From Caballeronia arationis (GTDB taxonomy: Bacteria > Pseudomonadota > Gammaproteobacteria > Burkholderiales > Burkholderiaceae), in contig NZ_FCOG02000070.1 in the NCBI RefSeq assembly GCF_001544975.2, forward strand, positions 1-32,072: DNA of 32,072 nucleotides. Direction: 5' to 3'. A program made the position numbers and the translations under genes. Shown here in pieces: positions 23,647 through 31,936 of this stretch (position 1 is the stretch's first letter; every line of letters starts with the position of its first letter). Below the pieces are notes generated by a model, which was not told where the DNA came from, did not search any database, and worked only from the letters and a program-made list of their open reading frames with translations.

Positions 23647-24435
23647 ATGGCGCACACGTTTTTATCCGGCCGTTCGACTGCATCGTCGCGCGGCGTGAGG
23701 CTCGATTCCGATGCAGTGAGCGAGGCACGTATCGAACTGGCGGCGTGCTTTCAGCTCGCGGCGCAGAAGGGCTTCGAGGAAGGCGTCTGCAATCACTTTT
23801 CGGCGGTCGTTCCGGGGCACGACGATCTGTTCTTCGTCAATCCGTACGGTTACGCGTTCTCGGAGATCACCGCGTCGCGGCTGCTTGTCTGCGATTTCGA
23901 CGGGCATGTGATCGAAGGCGAAGGCCAACCCGAAGCGACGGCGTTCTATATTCACGCGCGGTTGCATCGCCTGATGCCGCGCGTGAAGGCTGCGTTCCAC
24001 ACGCACATGCCGAACGCGACGGCGCTCTGTCTGCTGGAAGGGCCGCCGCTATTGTGGCTCGGACAGACGGCCTTGAAGTTCTACGGACGCACCGCCGTCG
24101 ACGAGGATTACAACGGCCTGGCGCTGGACGCATCGGAAGGCGACCGTATCGCCGGGGCGCTGGGCGATGCCGACATCCTGTTCCTGAAGAACCACGGTGT
24201 GATGGTTGCGGGCGCGAGCGTCGCCGAGGCGTGGGACGATCTTTACTATCTGGAGCGTGCGGCGGAGGTCCAGCTCAAGGCGATGAGCAGCAACCGGCCG
24301 CTCAAGCCGGTGCCGCACGAGGTGGCGCAGCGTGCTTACGAGCAAATGCGTCTCGGCGACAAGGAAAGCGCCCGTGCGCACCTCGACAGCGCGATGCGGG
24401 AACTGCGCAGGCACGGAGTCGCGTTTGACGAGTGA
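23647..24435 (+). CDS. Class II aldolase/adducin family protein
   Basis: 262 aa. FucA/AraD-type fold: GVCNHFSAVVPGHDDLF (phosphate/substrate loop), QPEATAFYIHARLH with Glu97 as likely catalytic acid, AAFHTHMPNATAL with zinc ligands His118 and His120, and ILFLKNHGVMVAG with the third ligand His183. Such enzymes split or epimerise hydroxy-acids or sugar phosphates through a zinc-bound enolate. AGGA stands upstream of ATG 23647. With the HAD hydrolase it would handle a phosphorylated or halogenated hydroxy acid; the exact substrate cannot be told. Confidence 0.92.
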   Translation: MAHTFLSGRSTASSRGVRLDSDAVSEARIELAACFQLAAQKGFEEGVCNHFSAVVPGHDDLFFVNPYGYAFSEITASRLLVCDFDGHVIEGEGQPEATAFYIHARLHRLMPRVKAAFHTHMPNATALCLLEGPPLLWLGQTALKFYGRTAVDEDYNGLALDASEGDRIAGALGDADILFLKNHGVMVAGASVAEAWDDLYYLERAAEVQLKAMSSNRPLKPVPHEVAQRAYEQMRLGDKESARAHLDSAMRELRRHGVAFDE

Positions 24436-24463
24436 ATGCAGGGCGATTTCGTCGTAACGCTTC

Positions 24464-24502
24464 CGAAACAGTCGCGTTCTCTTCCGACACGCGACTGTTT
24501 CG
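24464..24502. terminator. Bidirectional terminator with 13-bp perfect stem
   Basis: CGAAACAGTCGCG (24464-24476) pairs perfectly with CGCGACTGTTTCG (24490-24502) across a 13-nt loop. It lies exactly between the convergent aldolase (+) and egtB (-) genes. T-rich bases occur in the 3' arm and after it on the plus strand (CTGTGTTT); the minus side has no T-run, so the plus direction should work better. Confidence 0.75.
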
Positions 24503-24516
24503 CTGTGTTTATCGTC

Positions 24517-25815
24517 TCACTCGCCGCGCTCCACGCACCGAAACCCCGCATAAACATACTGATAGTGCGCCTGAAACCAGTTGCGGAAACTCGGCCGCAG
24601 CATGCACGCGGCCGTCCGCGGCGAGCCGCCTTTCAGCACGAAGTGCTTGTCGTCGTAGAAATTCGCGGAATACCCGAGATAGAACGGGAACGGCTCGAAG
24701 TCCGGCAGCGGGCCGAACGTCGTCGAGGTCCATTCCCAGCCGTTGCCGTATTGTCCCTGCACGCCGAACGCGCTGCGATTGCCGGGATGCGCGCGCACCG
24801 AAGAAGGCTCCCAGCGACGGAAGTCGAAATTCCCGTCGGCCGCGAACGGCGCGCCTGCCGCGGCGCGCTGCCATTGCGCTTCGGTGGGCAGCGCCTTGCC
24901 CGCCCAGCGCGCGTACGCGCTCGCTTCCGCGTGGCTCACGTACACCGGCCAGTCGAGCGGCAGTGCAACTTCGTCGAACATCGTGCGCAGCGTCCAGGCG
25001 CCGCTCTGCTCGTCACGCACCCAGAACGCCGGATGCGCGACGCCCTCGCTTTCCTTCCACGCCCAGTCGGCGTCGTTCCAGTACGCGCGGTTCGCATAGC
25101 CGCCCGCGTCGACGAACGCGAGGTAGTCGCCGTTCGTCACCATGTAGCGGTCGATCGCGAATGCGGGCACCTCGATTGTCTCTTCGCCGAATTCATTGTC
25201 CCAGCCGAATGTGCCCGATGCGCGGTCGAGACCGAGCGTCACGCTTCCCGCCGGCACGCGCACCGTGTCCGGCTCGGCGGCCGCCTGCGGTACGGGTTCC
25301 TCGGTGGGGGACGGCCCGGTCTTATGATCGAGCGGCAACTGATGCAGCATGTAGGCGAGCGTCTCGGCGTGCATCAGCCGATGTTCGATCGCCACTTCGA
25401 GCAGCGTCGCCGGATCGGTTTCCGCGGTCGACGCCGCATTTTTTGCGAGTTCCGCAGGATCGAGCCCGGCGTCGATATCGTCGCGGATGCGCTTCGTGTA
25501 CGCGCGCACCGCTTCGAGCGACGGCCACTCGTGCGGCTGATCGGTCGGCAGGCCGCCATCGACCGGGTCGATTCCGAAGGCGAACAGCCGGTCGTATTCG
25601 GGATTCGCGCTTGGCAGGTCGAACAGGCGCTGGTCGAAAAGATTGTGGTCGAACGCTTCGAGATGCCCGATGTAGAACACGATCCGATGCCGCTCGGCGA
25701 TCGGACGCTCATAGAGATACTCGGGCTTGACGGTATCGAAGAGGGAATCAGTGATGCGGCGCGCATCGGCGAGGCGGGCCAGCAGCGGATGGCGCGGGGC
25801 GGGGTCGCGATTCAT
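24517..25815 (-). CDS. egtB: EgtB-like nonheme iron sulfoxide synthase (ergothioneine type)
   Basis: 432 aa. The N-terminal DinB-like domain has the iron-ligand pattern His51 (FYIGHLEAFD) and HRLMHAE (His145, His149, Glu151), matching the 3-His facial triad of EgtB. The C-terminal formylglycine-generating-enzyme-like domain (about residues 185-430) has ALPTEAQWQRAAAG, GNGWEWTSTTF, KGGSPRTAACMLRPSFRNWF and YAGFRCV. EgtB joins a thiol to trimethylhistidine using O2. ATG 25815 has AAGG 4 nt upstream and is where the conserved region begins. No egtD methyltransferase gene is seen on either side, so the partner is elsewhere or the substrate differs. Confidence 0.88.
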   Translation of the reverse strand: MNRDPAPRHPLLARLADARRITDSLFDTVKPEYLYERPIAERHRIVFYIGHLEAFDHNLFDQRLFDLPSANPEYDRLFAFGIDPVDGGLPTDQPHEWPSLEAVRAYTKRIRDDIDAGLDPAELAKNAASTAETDPATLLEVAIEHRLMHAETLAYMLHQLPLDHKTGPSPTEEPVPQAAAEPDTVRVPAGSVTLGLDRASGTFGWDNEFGEETIEVPAFAIDRYMVTNGDYLAFVDAGGYANRAYWNDADWAWKESEGVAHPAFWVRDEQSGAWTLRTMFDEVALPLDWPVYVSHAEASAYARWAGKALPTEAQWQRAAAGAPFAADGNFDFRRWEPSSVRAHPGNRSAFGVQGQYGNGWEWTSTTFGPLPDFEPFPFYLGYSANFYDDKHFVLKGGSPRTAACMLRPSFRNWFQAHYQYVYAGFRCVERGE

Positions 25816-25959
25816 GTCGCCTTGTCTCCGTAGCGGGACGATCGAAAGATTGTCGAGTAGCAGACGCTGTGCCACCGAAAATCCGAGAATCCCGCCATGA
25901 TCCCACGCTCCGGCGAATTCGTCAGAACGCGCCGCCTTCGAGCGACGCGAGCGGGGAAC

Positions 25960-26669
25960 TCAGACCGCGCGCAAACCGTCGAAGTCGCGGATGCGGATGA
26001 ACTTGCCGTGGGCGTCGATCAGGCCGCGTTGCTGGAAGCGCGACAGCGTGCGGCTCACGGTTTCGAGGGTGATGCCGAGATAGCTGCCGATGTCGTCGCG
26101 CGTCATGCGCAGCGTGAATTCCGTCGCCGCGTAGCCGCGCCGCGTAAAGCGCGCGGACAGGTCGAGCAGGAGGCGTGCGACGCGCTCGTCGGCGCGCAGC
26201 GAGCCGAGCGTGGTCAGCTGATTGGTTTCGCGGATGATCTCCGGCTCATCATCTGATGCAGCCGCCGCTGGATCGAGCCGGTTTCGCGGCAAACACGCTC
26301 GAAGCGTGCATACGGCACGATGCACACGGAACTGTCTTCGAGCGCGATCGCCGTGGACATGTGGCGGTTTTCGCCGATACCGTCGAGCCCGAGCGCATCG
26401 CCGCTGAGGTAGAGGCCCGTCACCTGCTCGCGGCCGCCTTCGCGCGATACGACCGACTTGATCGACCCCGAACGGATGGCATAGAGCGAGTCGAACGGGT
26501 CGCCGGTGCGAAAGAGCGCCTCGCCGCGCCGCACGGCGCGCGTGGCGGAAATGACGTCTTCGACTTTCTCGGTTTCCTCGGGCGAGAGGCCTTCGGGCAT
26601 GCACAGATGGCGCATCGCGCAGTTCGAGCAATGGGCGGCGTGGCGGCGGGGGCGGATGGCGATTTGCAT
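25960..26669 (-). pseudogene. fnr: FNR/ANR-type oxygen-sensing regulator, split by a 1-nt deletion
   Basis: The first frame (from ATG 26669) holds HCSNCAMRHLC with Cys14, Cys17 and Cys23, then the cAMP-like beta barrel and the fourth cluster ligand Cys116 (SSVCIVPY): the complete [4Fe-4S] set of FNR. It goes off frame just after QMMSR near 26240-26243 and stops at 26214. The next frame continues as EIIRETNQLTTLGSLRADER with the DNA-binding helix ITLETVSRTLSRFQQRGL (E-x2-SR, FNR-type) to the stop at 25960. The span is 710 nt, one short of 237 codons. A single lost base, for instance one G of CGGGAG, explains it. Either a real mutation or a sequence error. Confidence 0.85.
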
Positions 26670-26681
26670 GGCGCGCTCGGT

Positions 26682-26695
26682 TTGACAAATGACAA
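26682..26695. promoter_or_regulatory. FNR-box-like site upstream of fnr
   Basis: TTGACAAATGACAA keeps the TTGA...CAA ends with the spacing of the FNR/ANR consensus TTGAT-N4-ATCAA; 7 of 10 consensus bases match. A wider repeat GTTTG-N8-CAAAC (26680-26697) surrounds it. It lies 13 nt upstream of the fnr start, the position expected for autorepression. Confidence 0.45.
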
Positions 26696-26759
26696 ACGAT
26701 TGTCCCATCGAACGAGCGCGCCCCGGGCGACCAAACGTCACACTTACCGGTTCCGTCAG

Positions 26760-27239
26760 TTACTCGGCGGGCATTGTGGTCGATTTTTCCGAACCGGCCG
26801 CCGATGGAATCAGTAGCACCGGCAAGGTTGCCTGCCTGAGGCAGCGCTCCGCGACGCTGCCGAGGATCAGCCGCTGAAAGCCCTTGCGGCCGTGCGTGCC
26901 CATCACGAGCAGGTCGGCGTTGAAGGCGCGGGCGGCGTCGAGCACGAGCGCGGAGACGTCGTCGAGCGACGAAGCCTCGGCGGTCGCCACGTCGCCTTCG
27001 ACGCCGCGCACCTTCATCGCGTCGAGCGCCTCGCGGCCGAGCGTCGCGCCTTCCTCGACGAGTTTCGTGCGCAGCGATGACGGATCGTAGCCCGGAACGT
27101 CGAAGTAGAGCGGCGTGCTTTCCACCACGTAGAACGGCTGAAGGACGGCGCCGTGCGTCGCGGCGAGTTCGAGCGCGGCTTCGAACGCGCGGCGGGACGT
27201 CTGGCTACCGTCGATCGCGACGACGATTCGTTTGAACAT
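26760..27239 (-). CDS. Universal stress protein (UspA family)
   Basis: 159 aa, one Usp domain. It has the N-terminal MFKRIVVAIDGSQTSRRAFE with Asp10 and the ATP-binding GTHGRKGFQRLILGSVAE (G-x2-G-x9-G-S pattern). ATG 27239 follows AGGAGG 6 nt upstream, a strong ribosome site. It lies just upstream of fnr on the same strand, and Usp genes are often part of the FNR/ANR low-oxygen regulon in this group of bacteria. The minus-strand leader has a single TTGAT half-site (near 27280), not a full FNR box. Confidence 0.94.
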   Translation of the reverse strand: MFKRIVVAIDGSQTSRRAFEAALELAATHGAVLQPFYVVESTPLYFDVPGYDPSSLRTKLVEEGATLGREALDAMKVRGVEGDVATAEASSLDDVSALVLDAARAFNADLLVMGTHGRKGFQRLILGSVAERCLRQATLPVLLIPSAAGSEKSTTMPAE

Positions 27240-27400
27240 GCGAACCTCCTTTTTCGGCGTGGAAATAAGAACAAGATGAATCAATCTGACCGGTGTCGCA
27301 TTGACGAGTGCCGCGTTCCTGAGATTTTGGCGTGGACCGGCGCGCGGAAAAGTTGCCTTACAATTCAGGCTGAGTCATTTGCGGCGAGCGCTTAATACGT

Positions 27401-29041
27401 GTGCGGCCGCAAGCGGCGCCCACAGCCTCCCTCCCGACCGTGACCCAGACTAATCCCGCCCTGCCGTTCCGGAACGCCCTTTTTGCGATGCTCGGCATCG
27501 GCCTCGTCAACATGCTGGTCGCGCTCGATCAGACGGTCGTCAGCACGGCGTTGCCGTCGATCGTCGCCGAACTGCACGGGTTCGAGTACTACGCGTGGAT
27601 CGCGAGCGCCTATCTGCTGGCGTCGGTGGTCACGGTGCCGGTGTTCGGGCGGCTCGGCGACTACTTCGGCCGCAAGCGCTTCGTGATCGCGGCGGTGATC
27701 ACGTTCACGGTGGCGTCGGTGCTGTGCGGGGTCGCGAACGACATGCTCTTTCTCGTGATTGCGCGCGGCCTGCAGGGCGTCGGCGGCGGGATGATGGTGG
27801 GCACCGCGTTCGCGTCGATTCCCGATCTCTTTCCCGATCCGCGCGCCCGCGTGCGCTGGCAGGTCGTGATGGCGGCGGCGTATGGCATCGGCACGGCGGC
27901 GGGACCGTCGCTCGGCGGCTGGATGAGCCAGCACTGGGGCTGGCGCTCGACGTTTCTCGTGAACCTGCCGGTCGGCGTGGCGGCCCTGTATTTCATCTGG
28001 GCGCATCTGCCGAATTTCCACCGTCCGCGTCAGGGCGAGGTGCGAATCGACTGGCTCGGCGCCGCGCTCGTCGCTTTCACGCTCGGCTGCCTGCAGGCGC
28101 TGATCGAAGCGGTGCCGAAGGACGGCCTGACCACCGGCAATGTCGCGCTCGCCGCGTGCGTGATCGCGGGCGCGGCGGCGCTTCTCGTCTGCGAAAAGCG
28201 CGCGACACATCCGATCATCCCGCTCGACATCTTCCGCGACCCTCAACTCGTGACGCTCTTCACGCTGTCGTTCCTCGCGGGCTTCGTGATGTTCTCGCTG
28301 ATCTTCTTCGCGCCGCTCTTGCTGCAAGGCGGCTTCGGCCTCGCGCCGCAGGAGGCCGGGCTGCTCGCGACGCCGATCGCCGCCTGCATCGCACTCGGCA
28401 GCGTGATCAACACGCGCATCGTGATCCATCTGCCGAAACCGACGCTGATCCTGTCGATCGGTTTCACGCTGCTCCTCGCGGCCTCGGTCGCGCTGGCGTT
28501 CGCGCGCGCCTCGACGCCGCACATCTGGATCGAGATTCCGATGGCGGGCATCGGCATCGGGCTCGGCTTCATCCTGAACAACCTGAACGTGTTCGGACAG
28601 GAGATCGCGGGGCGCGAGCGCTTCGGCATCACGACCGCGCTCCTGCAATCGACGCGCATGGTGGGCGGCATGCTCGGCACAAGCATCGTCGCGACGATCG
28701 TGGCGCATCATTACGCGAACGTCGTCGCGCGCACGATCCGCGTGATCGGCGAGCCGGCGGCCTCCACATGGCTGCCGCGCTTTGCCGACCCGCGCATCCT
28801 GATCGACGACGGCCTGCGGCAGCGCCTCGTCGCAGACCTGCGTCCGACCGGGCTCGACGCGCAGGCGCTCGTCGATGCCGCCCGCGACGCGCTCGTGCAG
28901 TCGATCCACATCGGGGTGATGCTGACGGCGGTCGCCGCGCTCGCGGCCGCGCTGATCGTTCGGCGGATCGCCCACATCACGTTCCGCCGGGCGGGAACGA
29001 TAGCGGCTGCACCGGCGGCGGCGCCCGCATCCGCGGAATGA
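27401..29041 (+). CDS. DHA2-family (EmrB/QacA-type, 14-TM) MFS efflux transporter
   Basis: 546 aa, about 14 membrane helices. Motifs: LDQTVVSTALPSIVAEL at helix 1 (DHA2 motif D1), VFGRLGDYFGRKRFVIAA (motif A), RGLQGVGGGMMVGTAFASI and GTAAGPSLGGWMSQHWGWRS (motif C, antiporter). A soluble tail region (about residues 440-490) precedes the last helix. It probably exports drugs or toxic organics by H+ antiport. The GTG at 27401 is the longest start; another GTG at 27440 is in frame closer to the first helix, and neither has a strong ribosome site. A TACAAT box at 27359-27364 may be its -10 element. Confidence 0.9.
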   Translation: MRPQAAPTASLPTVTQTNPALPFRNALFAMLGIGLVNMLVALDQTVVSTALPSIVAELHGFEYYAWIASAYLLASVVTVPVFGRLGDYFGRKRFVIAAVITFTVASVLCGVANDMLFLVIARGLQGVGGGMMVGTAFASIPDLFPDPRARVRWQVVMAAAYGIGTAAGPSLGGWMSQHWGWRSTFLVNLPVGVAALYFIWAHLPNFHRPRQGEVRIDWLGAALVAFTLGCLQALIEAVPKDGLTTGNVALAACVIAGAAALLVCEKRATHPIIPLDIFRDPQLVTLFTLSFLAGFVMFSLIFFAPLLLQGGFGLAPQEAGLLATPIAACIALGSVINTRIVIHLPKPTLILSIGFTLLLAASVALAFARASTPHIWIEIPMAGIGIGLGFILNNLNVFGQEIAGRERFGITTALLQSTRMVGGMLGTSIVATIVAHHYANVVARTIRVIGEPAASTWLPRFADPRILIDDGLRQRLVADLRPTGLDAQALVDAARDALVQSIHIGVMLTAVAALAAALIVRRIAHITFRRAGTIAAAPAAAPASAE

Positions 29042-29359
29042 GGTTGCCTGACGACTACTCGCGCGCTCCCAAGGTTGTCTGACAAGAAATTTGGGCGCAT
29101 GCTGCGGTCGATGCCCTCGGCCGATGCCGCGCATCGACCTTGCTTGCGTTCGCCGGATCGGCTCGCCGTGAGTGCCGATCGCGACGCCGTCTGAAAGCGA
29201 GCGGAACGCTTCGGCGCCGGGCGGGTCACTCGAAGGGACGACGGCCTTGAAACGTCCGGTCGCGCAATTCCGAGGATGCGGGCAAACCGGTCCGGCCATC
29301 CAGCCATCGAAGCTCGCGGGGCGCCCAGCGCCACGCCGGGCGCCTTGAAGGAGCAAGAG
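29042..29359. other. Long leader of the sugar-acid genes with two operator copies and a hairpin
   Basis: 318 bp without a gene. Near its left end are two GntR-type operator copies (29044-29054 and 29075-29085). Near its right end GGCGCCC (29320-29326) pairs perfectly with GGGCGCC (29338-29344), giving a 7-bp stem that ends 4 nt before the AAGGAG ribosome site of the dehydrogenase gene. The middle has no recognised gene, and I could not place a good -10/-35 pair. Confidence 0.5.
29044..29085. promoter_or_regulatory. Tandem GntR/FadR-type operators, 31 bp apart
   Basis: TTGTCTGACAA (29075-29085) is a perfect odd palindrome (TTGTC-T-GACAA). TTGCCTGACGA (29044-29054) matches it at 9 of 11 bases. 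Both are preceded by GG. Their centres are 31 bp apart, close to three helical turns, so two dimers would lie on the same DNA face. The form is that of operators for GntR regulators of sugar-acid genes; no regulator gene is nearby. Confidence 0.55.
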
Positions 29360-30937
29360 ATGAAGATCACCGGAGAAATGCTGATCGGCGCGAGCGCGCT
29401 GCGAGGCTCCGACGCCACGCTCCGGGCGTTCGACCCGGCCCGCGGCGCCGAACTGGAACCGACATTCGGCGGCGGCGGCGCGGCGGAAGTCGCGCGCGCC
29501 TGCGAACTGGCGGAGGAAGCGTTCGACCCGTTTCGCCGCGCATCGCTCGAAACCCGGGCGGAGTTTCTCGAAGCCATCGCGGACAACATCCTCGCGCTCG
29601 GCGACGCGCTCATCGAGCGCGCGAGCGCCGAGTCCGCGCTGCCGAAGGCGCGCATCGAAGGCGAGCGCGCCCGCACCATCGGACAGCTGAAGCTGTTCGC
29701 GTCGCTCGTGCGCGAGGGGCGCTGGATCGGCGCGACGCTGGATTCCGCGCAACCGGATCGCAAGCCGCTGCCGCGTCCCGACCTGCGCCTGCAGAAGATT
29801 CCGGTCGGGCCGGTCGCCGTGTTCGGCGCGAGTAATTTTCCGGTCGCGTTCTCGGTGGCGGGCGGCGACACGGCGTCGGCGTTCGCGGCGGGCTGTCCCG
29901 TCGTCGTGAAGGCGCATCCGGCGCATCTCGGCACCTCCGAACTCGTCGGGCGCGCAATCCAGAAGGCGGTTGCCGACAGCGGCCTGCCCGAAGGCGTGTT
30001 CTCGCTCGTCGTGGGCGCGGGCAACGCGATCGGCGAGGCGCTCGTCGCGCATCCGGCGATCCGGGCGGTCGGTTTCACCGGCTCGCGGCGCGGCGGCCTG
30101 GCACTGATCGACATTGCCGCGAAGCGCGCCGAGCCGATTCCCGTATTCGCCGAAATGAGCAGTGTCAATCCGCTCTTTGCGCTACCGGGCGCGCTGGCGG
30201 CGCGCGCGGACACGCTCGCGGCCGGTTTCGTCGATTCGGTGACGCTCGGCGTCGGGCAGTTCTGCACGAATCCGGGTCTTGTGATCGCGCTGGAAGGGCC
30301 GCATCTGCAGGAGTTCATCGACGCCGCGTCGGCCGCGCTGGAGAAGAAGGGCGCGCAGACGATGCTCACGGCGGGCATCGCCGCAGCCTACGCGGAAGGC
30401 GTGAAAGCGCGCGACAAGACGGGCGTCGAGCGCCTGGCGACCGGCGCGAAGTCGGACGCTTCGTGCGCCGCGCTGCCCGCGCTTTATGAGGCGAGCGCCG
30501 AGCAGTTTCTGGCGACGCCGCAACTCGCGGACGAAATCTTCGGACCGACGTCGCTAATCGTCGTGTGCGCCGACGAGGACGAGATGCTCGCGGTCGCGCG
30601 CCATCTCGAAGGCCAGTTGACGGCGACGTTGCATCTCGAAAGCGACGACTTCGAGTTCGCGAAGCGCCTTTTGCCGGTTCTCGAACGCAAGGCGGGGCGG
30701 ATTCTCGCGAACGGCTTTCCGACGGGCGTCGAGGTGTCGTACGCGATGGTTCACGGCGGGCCGTTTCCGGCGACATCCGACAGCCGCTCGACCTCGGTCG
30801 GCGCGCTCGCGATCGAGCGCTTCCTGCGTCCGGTCTGCTATCAGGACCTGCCGGCGGCCTTGCTGCCGCAAGCGCTTTCCGACGACAATCCGCTCAACCT
30901 GTGGCGCCTGCGGGACGGCGAACTCGGGCCAAACTGA
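29360..30937 (+). CDS. Aldehyde dehydrogenase, 2,5-dioxovalerate (alpha-ketoglutarate semialdehyde) type
   Basis: 525 aa, the length of the NADP-dependent ketoglutaric semialdehyde dehydrogenase group, longer than ordinary aldehyde dehydrogenases. Conserved parts: VFGASNFPVAFSVAGGDTAS (Asn159), CPVVVKAHPAHLGTS (NADP-binding Lys), GFTGSRRGG, FAEMSSVNPLF with Glu265, and GVGQFCTNPGL with the catalytic Cys302. The enzyme gives 2-oxoglutarate, the last step of oxidative pentose, glucarate or galactarate breakdown. ATG 29360 has AAGGAG 6 nt upstream. The lactonase gene follows on the same strand after an intervening terminator-like hairpin. Confidence 0.92.
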   Translation: MKITGEMLIGASALRGSDATLRAFDPARGAELEPTFGGGGAAEVARACELAEEAFDPFRRASLETRAEFLEAIADNILALGDALIERASAESALPKARIEGERARTIGQLKLFASLVREGRWIGATLDSAQPDRKPLPRPDLRLQKIPVGPVAVFGASNFPVAFSVAGGDTASAFAAGCPVVVKAHPAHLGTSELVGRAIQKAVADSGLPEGVFSLVVGAGNAIGEALVAHPAIRAVGFTGSRRGGLALIDIAAKRAEPIPVFAEMSSVNPLFALPGALAARADTLAAGFVDSVTLGVGQFCTNPGLVIALEGPHLQEFIDAASAALEKKGAQTMLTAGIAAAYAEGVKARDKTGVERLATGAKSDASCAALPALYEASAEQFLATPQLADEIFGPTSLIVVCADEDEMLAVARHLEGQLTATLHLESDDFEFAKRLLPVLERKAGRILANGFPTGVEVSYAMVHGGPFPATSDSRSTSVGALAIERFLRPVCYQDLPAALLPQALSDDNPLNLWRLRDGELGPN

Positions 30938-30957
30938 ATCTAACGACAGCAAAAGGC

Positions 30958-30978
30958 GGGCGCACGGCGCCCGTTTTT
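30958..30978 (+). terminator. Intrinsic terminator (or attenuator) between dehydrogenase and lactonase
   Basis: GGGCGC (30958-30963) pairs with GCGCCC (30967-30972) around ACG, followed by G and TTTTT (30974-30978). It has all features of an intrinsic terminator, but ends only 19 nt before the lactonase ATG, leaving no room for a separate promoter after it. Confidence 0.8.
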
Positions 30979-30997
30979 CATTTGAGGAGACGACATC

Positions 30998-31936
30998 ATG
31001 ACGAGTCAGGAGCGCCGCTATCCCGATCCTTCCGTGCGCGTGCTCGATCCGCGTTTCAAGGCGCTCACGATCGCGTCGGCGTCGGTGGAATGCCTGTATC
31101 AGGGCGCGCGCTGGTCGGAAGGACCGGTCTGGTTCGGCGACGCACGCTATCTGCTGTGGAGCGACATTCCGAACAACCGCATCCTGCGCTGGGACGAAGC
31201 GACGGGCGAAGTCGGCACGTTCCGCCAGCCTTCGAACAACGCGAACGGCCACACGCGCGACCGCGAAGGCCGGTTCGTCTCCTGCGAGCATCTTACGCGG
31301 CGCGTCACGCGCACCGAATACGACGGTTCGATTACCGTGCTCGCCGACCGCTTCGACGGCAAGCCGCTCAATTCGCCAAACGACGTGATCGTGAAATCCG
31401 ACGGCTCGATCTGGTTCAGCGATCCGACTTTCGGCATCGACGGCTTCTACGAAGGCGAAAAAGCGGAGCCGCAACTGAAGCCGGGCGTGTATCGCGTCGA
31501 CGCACAGAATGGCGAAGTGAGCCTGATGATCGACGACTTCGTTGGGCCGAACGGCCTCGCGTTCTCGCCGGACGAGTCGGTGCTGTACGTGGTCGAGTCG
31601 CGCTCGGTTCCGCGCAAGATCTATGCGTTCGATGTCGTCGACGGCGGACGGCGGCTGGCGAACCGGCGCGAAGCGATCGACGCCGGGGCGGGCACGCCGG
31701 ACGGCTTTCGCGTCGATGTGGACGGCAATCTCTGGTGCGGCTGGGGCATGGGCACCGACGAACTCGACGGCGTGCGCGTCTTCACGCCGCAAGGCGAGCC
31801 GATCGGACATATCGCGCTCCCGGAGCGTTGTGCGAATGTGTGCTTCGGCGGGCGGCATCGGAATCGGCTCTTCATGGCGGCCAGCCATGGGCTTTATGCG
31901 CTCTATGTCAATACGCAGGGGGTGCGGGGTGGGTAG
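30998..31936 (+). CDS. SMP-30/gluconolactonase family lactonase
   Basis: 312 aa, six-bladed beta-propeller. Metal-ligand positions are visible: Glu41 in WSEGPVWF, Asn185 in VGPNGLAFSPD, and Asp235 in GTPDGFRVDVDG; NSPNDVIV (around Asn128) is the other conserved loop. The family opens aldono- and aldaro-lactones such as gluconolactone, xylonolactone or galactarolactone, which fits the upstream dehydrogenase. ATG 30998 has GGAG 8 nt upstream. No signal peptide, so it is cytoplasmic. The stop codon lies within a cluster of G-runs. Confidence 0.92.
   Translation: MTSQERRYPDPSVRVLDPRFKALTIASASVECLYQGARWSEGPVWFGDARYLLWSDIPNNRILRWDEATGEVGTFRQPSNNANGHTRDREGRFVSCEHLTRRVTRTEYDGSITVLADRFDGKPLNSPNDVIVKSDGSIWFSDPTFGIDGFYEGEKAEPQLKPGVYRVDAQNGEVSLMIDDFVGPNGLAFSPDESVLYVVESRSVPRKIYAFDVVDGGRRLANRREAIDAGAGTPDGFRVDVDGNLWCGWGMGTDELDGVRVFTPQGEPIGHIALPERCANVCFGGRHRNRLFMAASHGLYALYVNTQGVRGG

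Noticed and set aside
27270..27300. FNR box upstream of the universal stress gene
   Set aside because: Only one TTGAT half-site is present; the second half does not match ATCAA.
29276..29359. Longer N-terminus for the dioxovalerate-type dehydrogenase
   Set aside because: The extra 28 residues are not like the family and the ATG at 29360 has a strong AAGGAG site.
27392..30052. Open frame of 886 codons on the minus strand
   Set aside because: Opposite the DHA2 carrier and dehydrogenase genes, very Arg/His/Glu-rich, no recognisable motif, no ribosome site; shadow frame.
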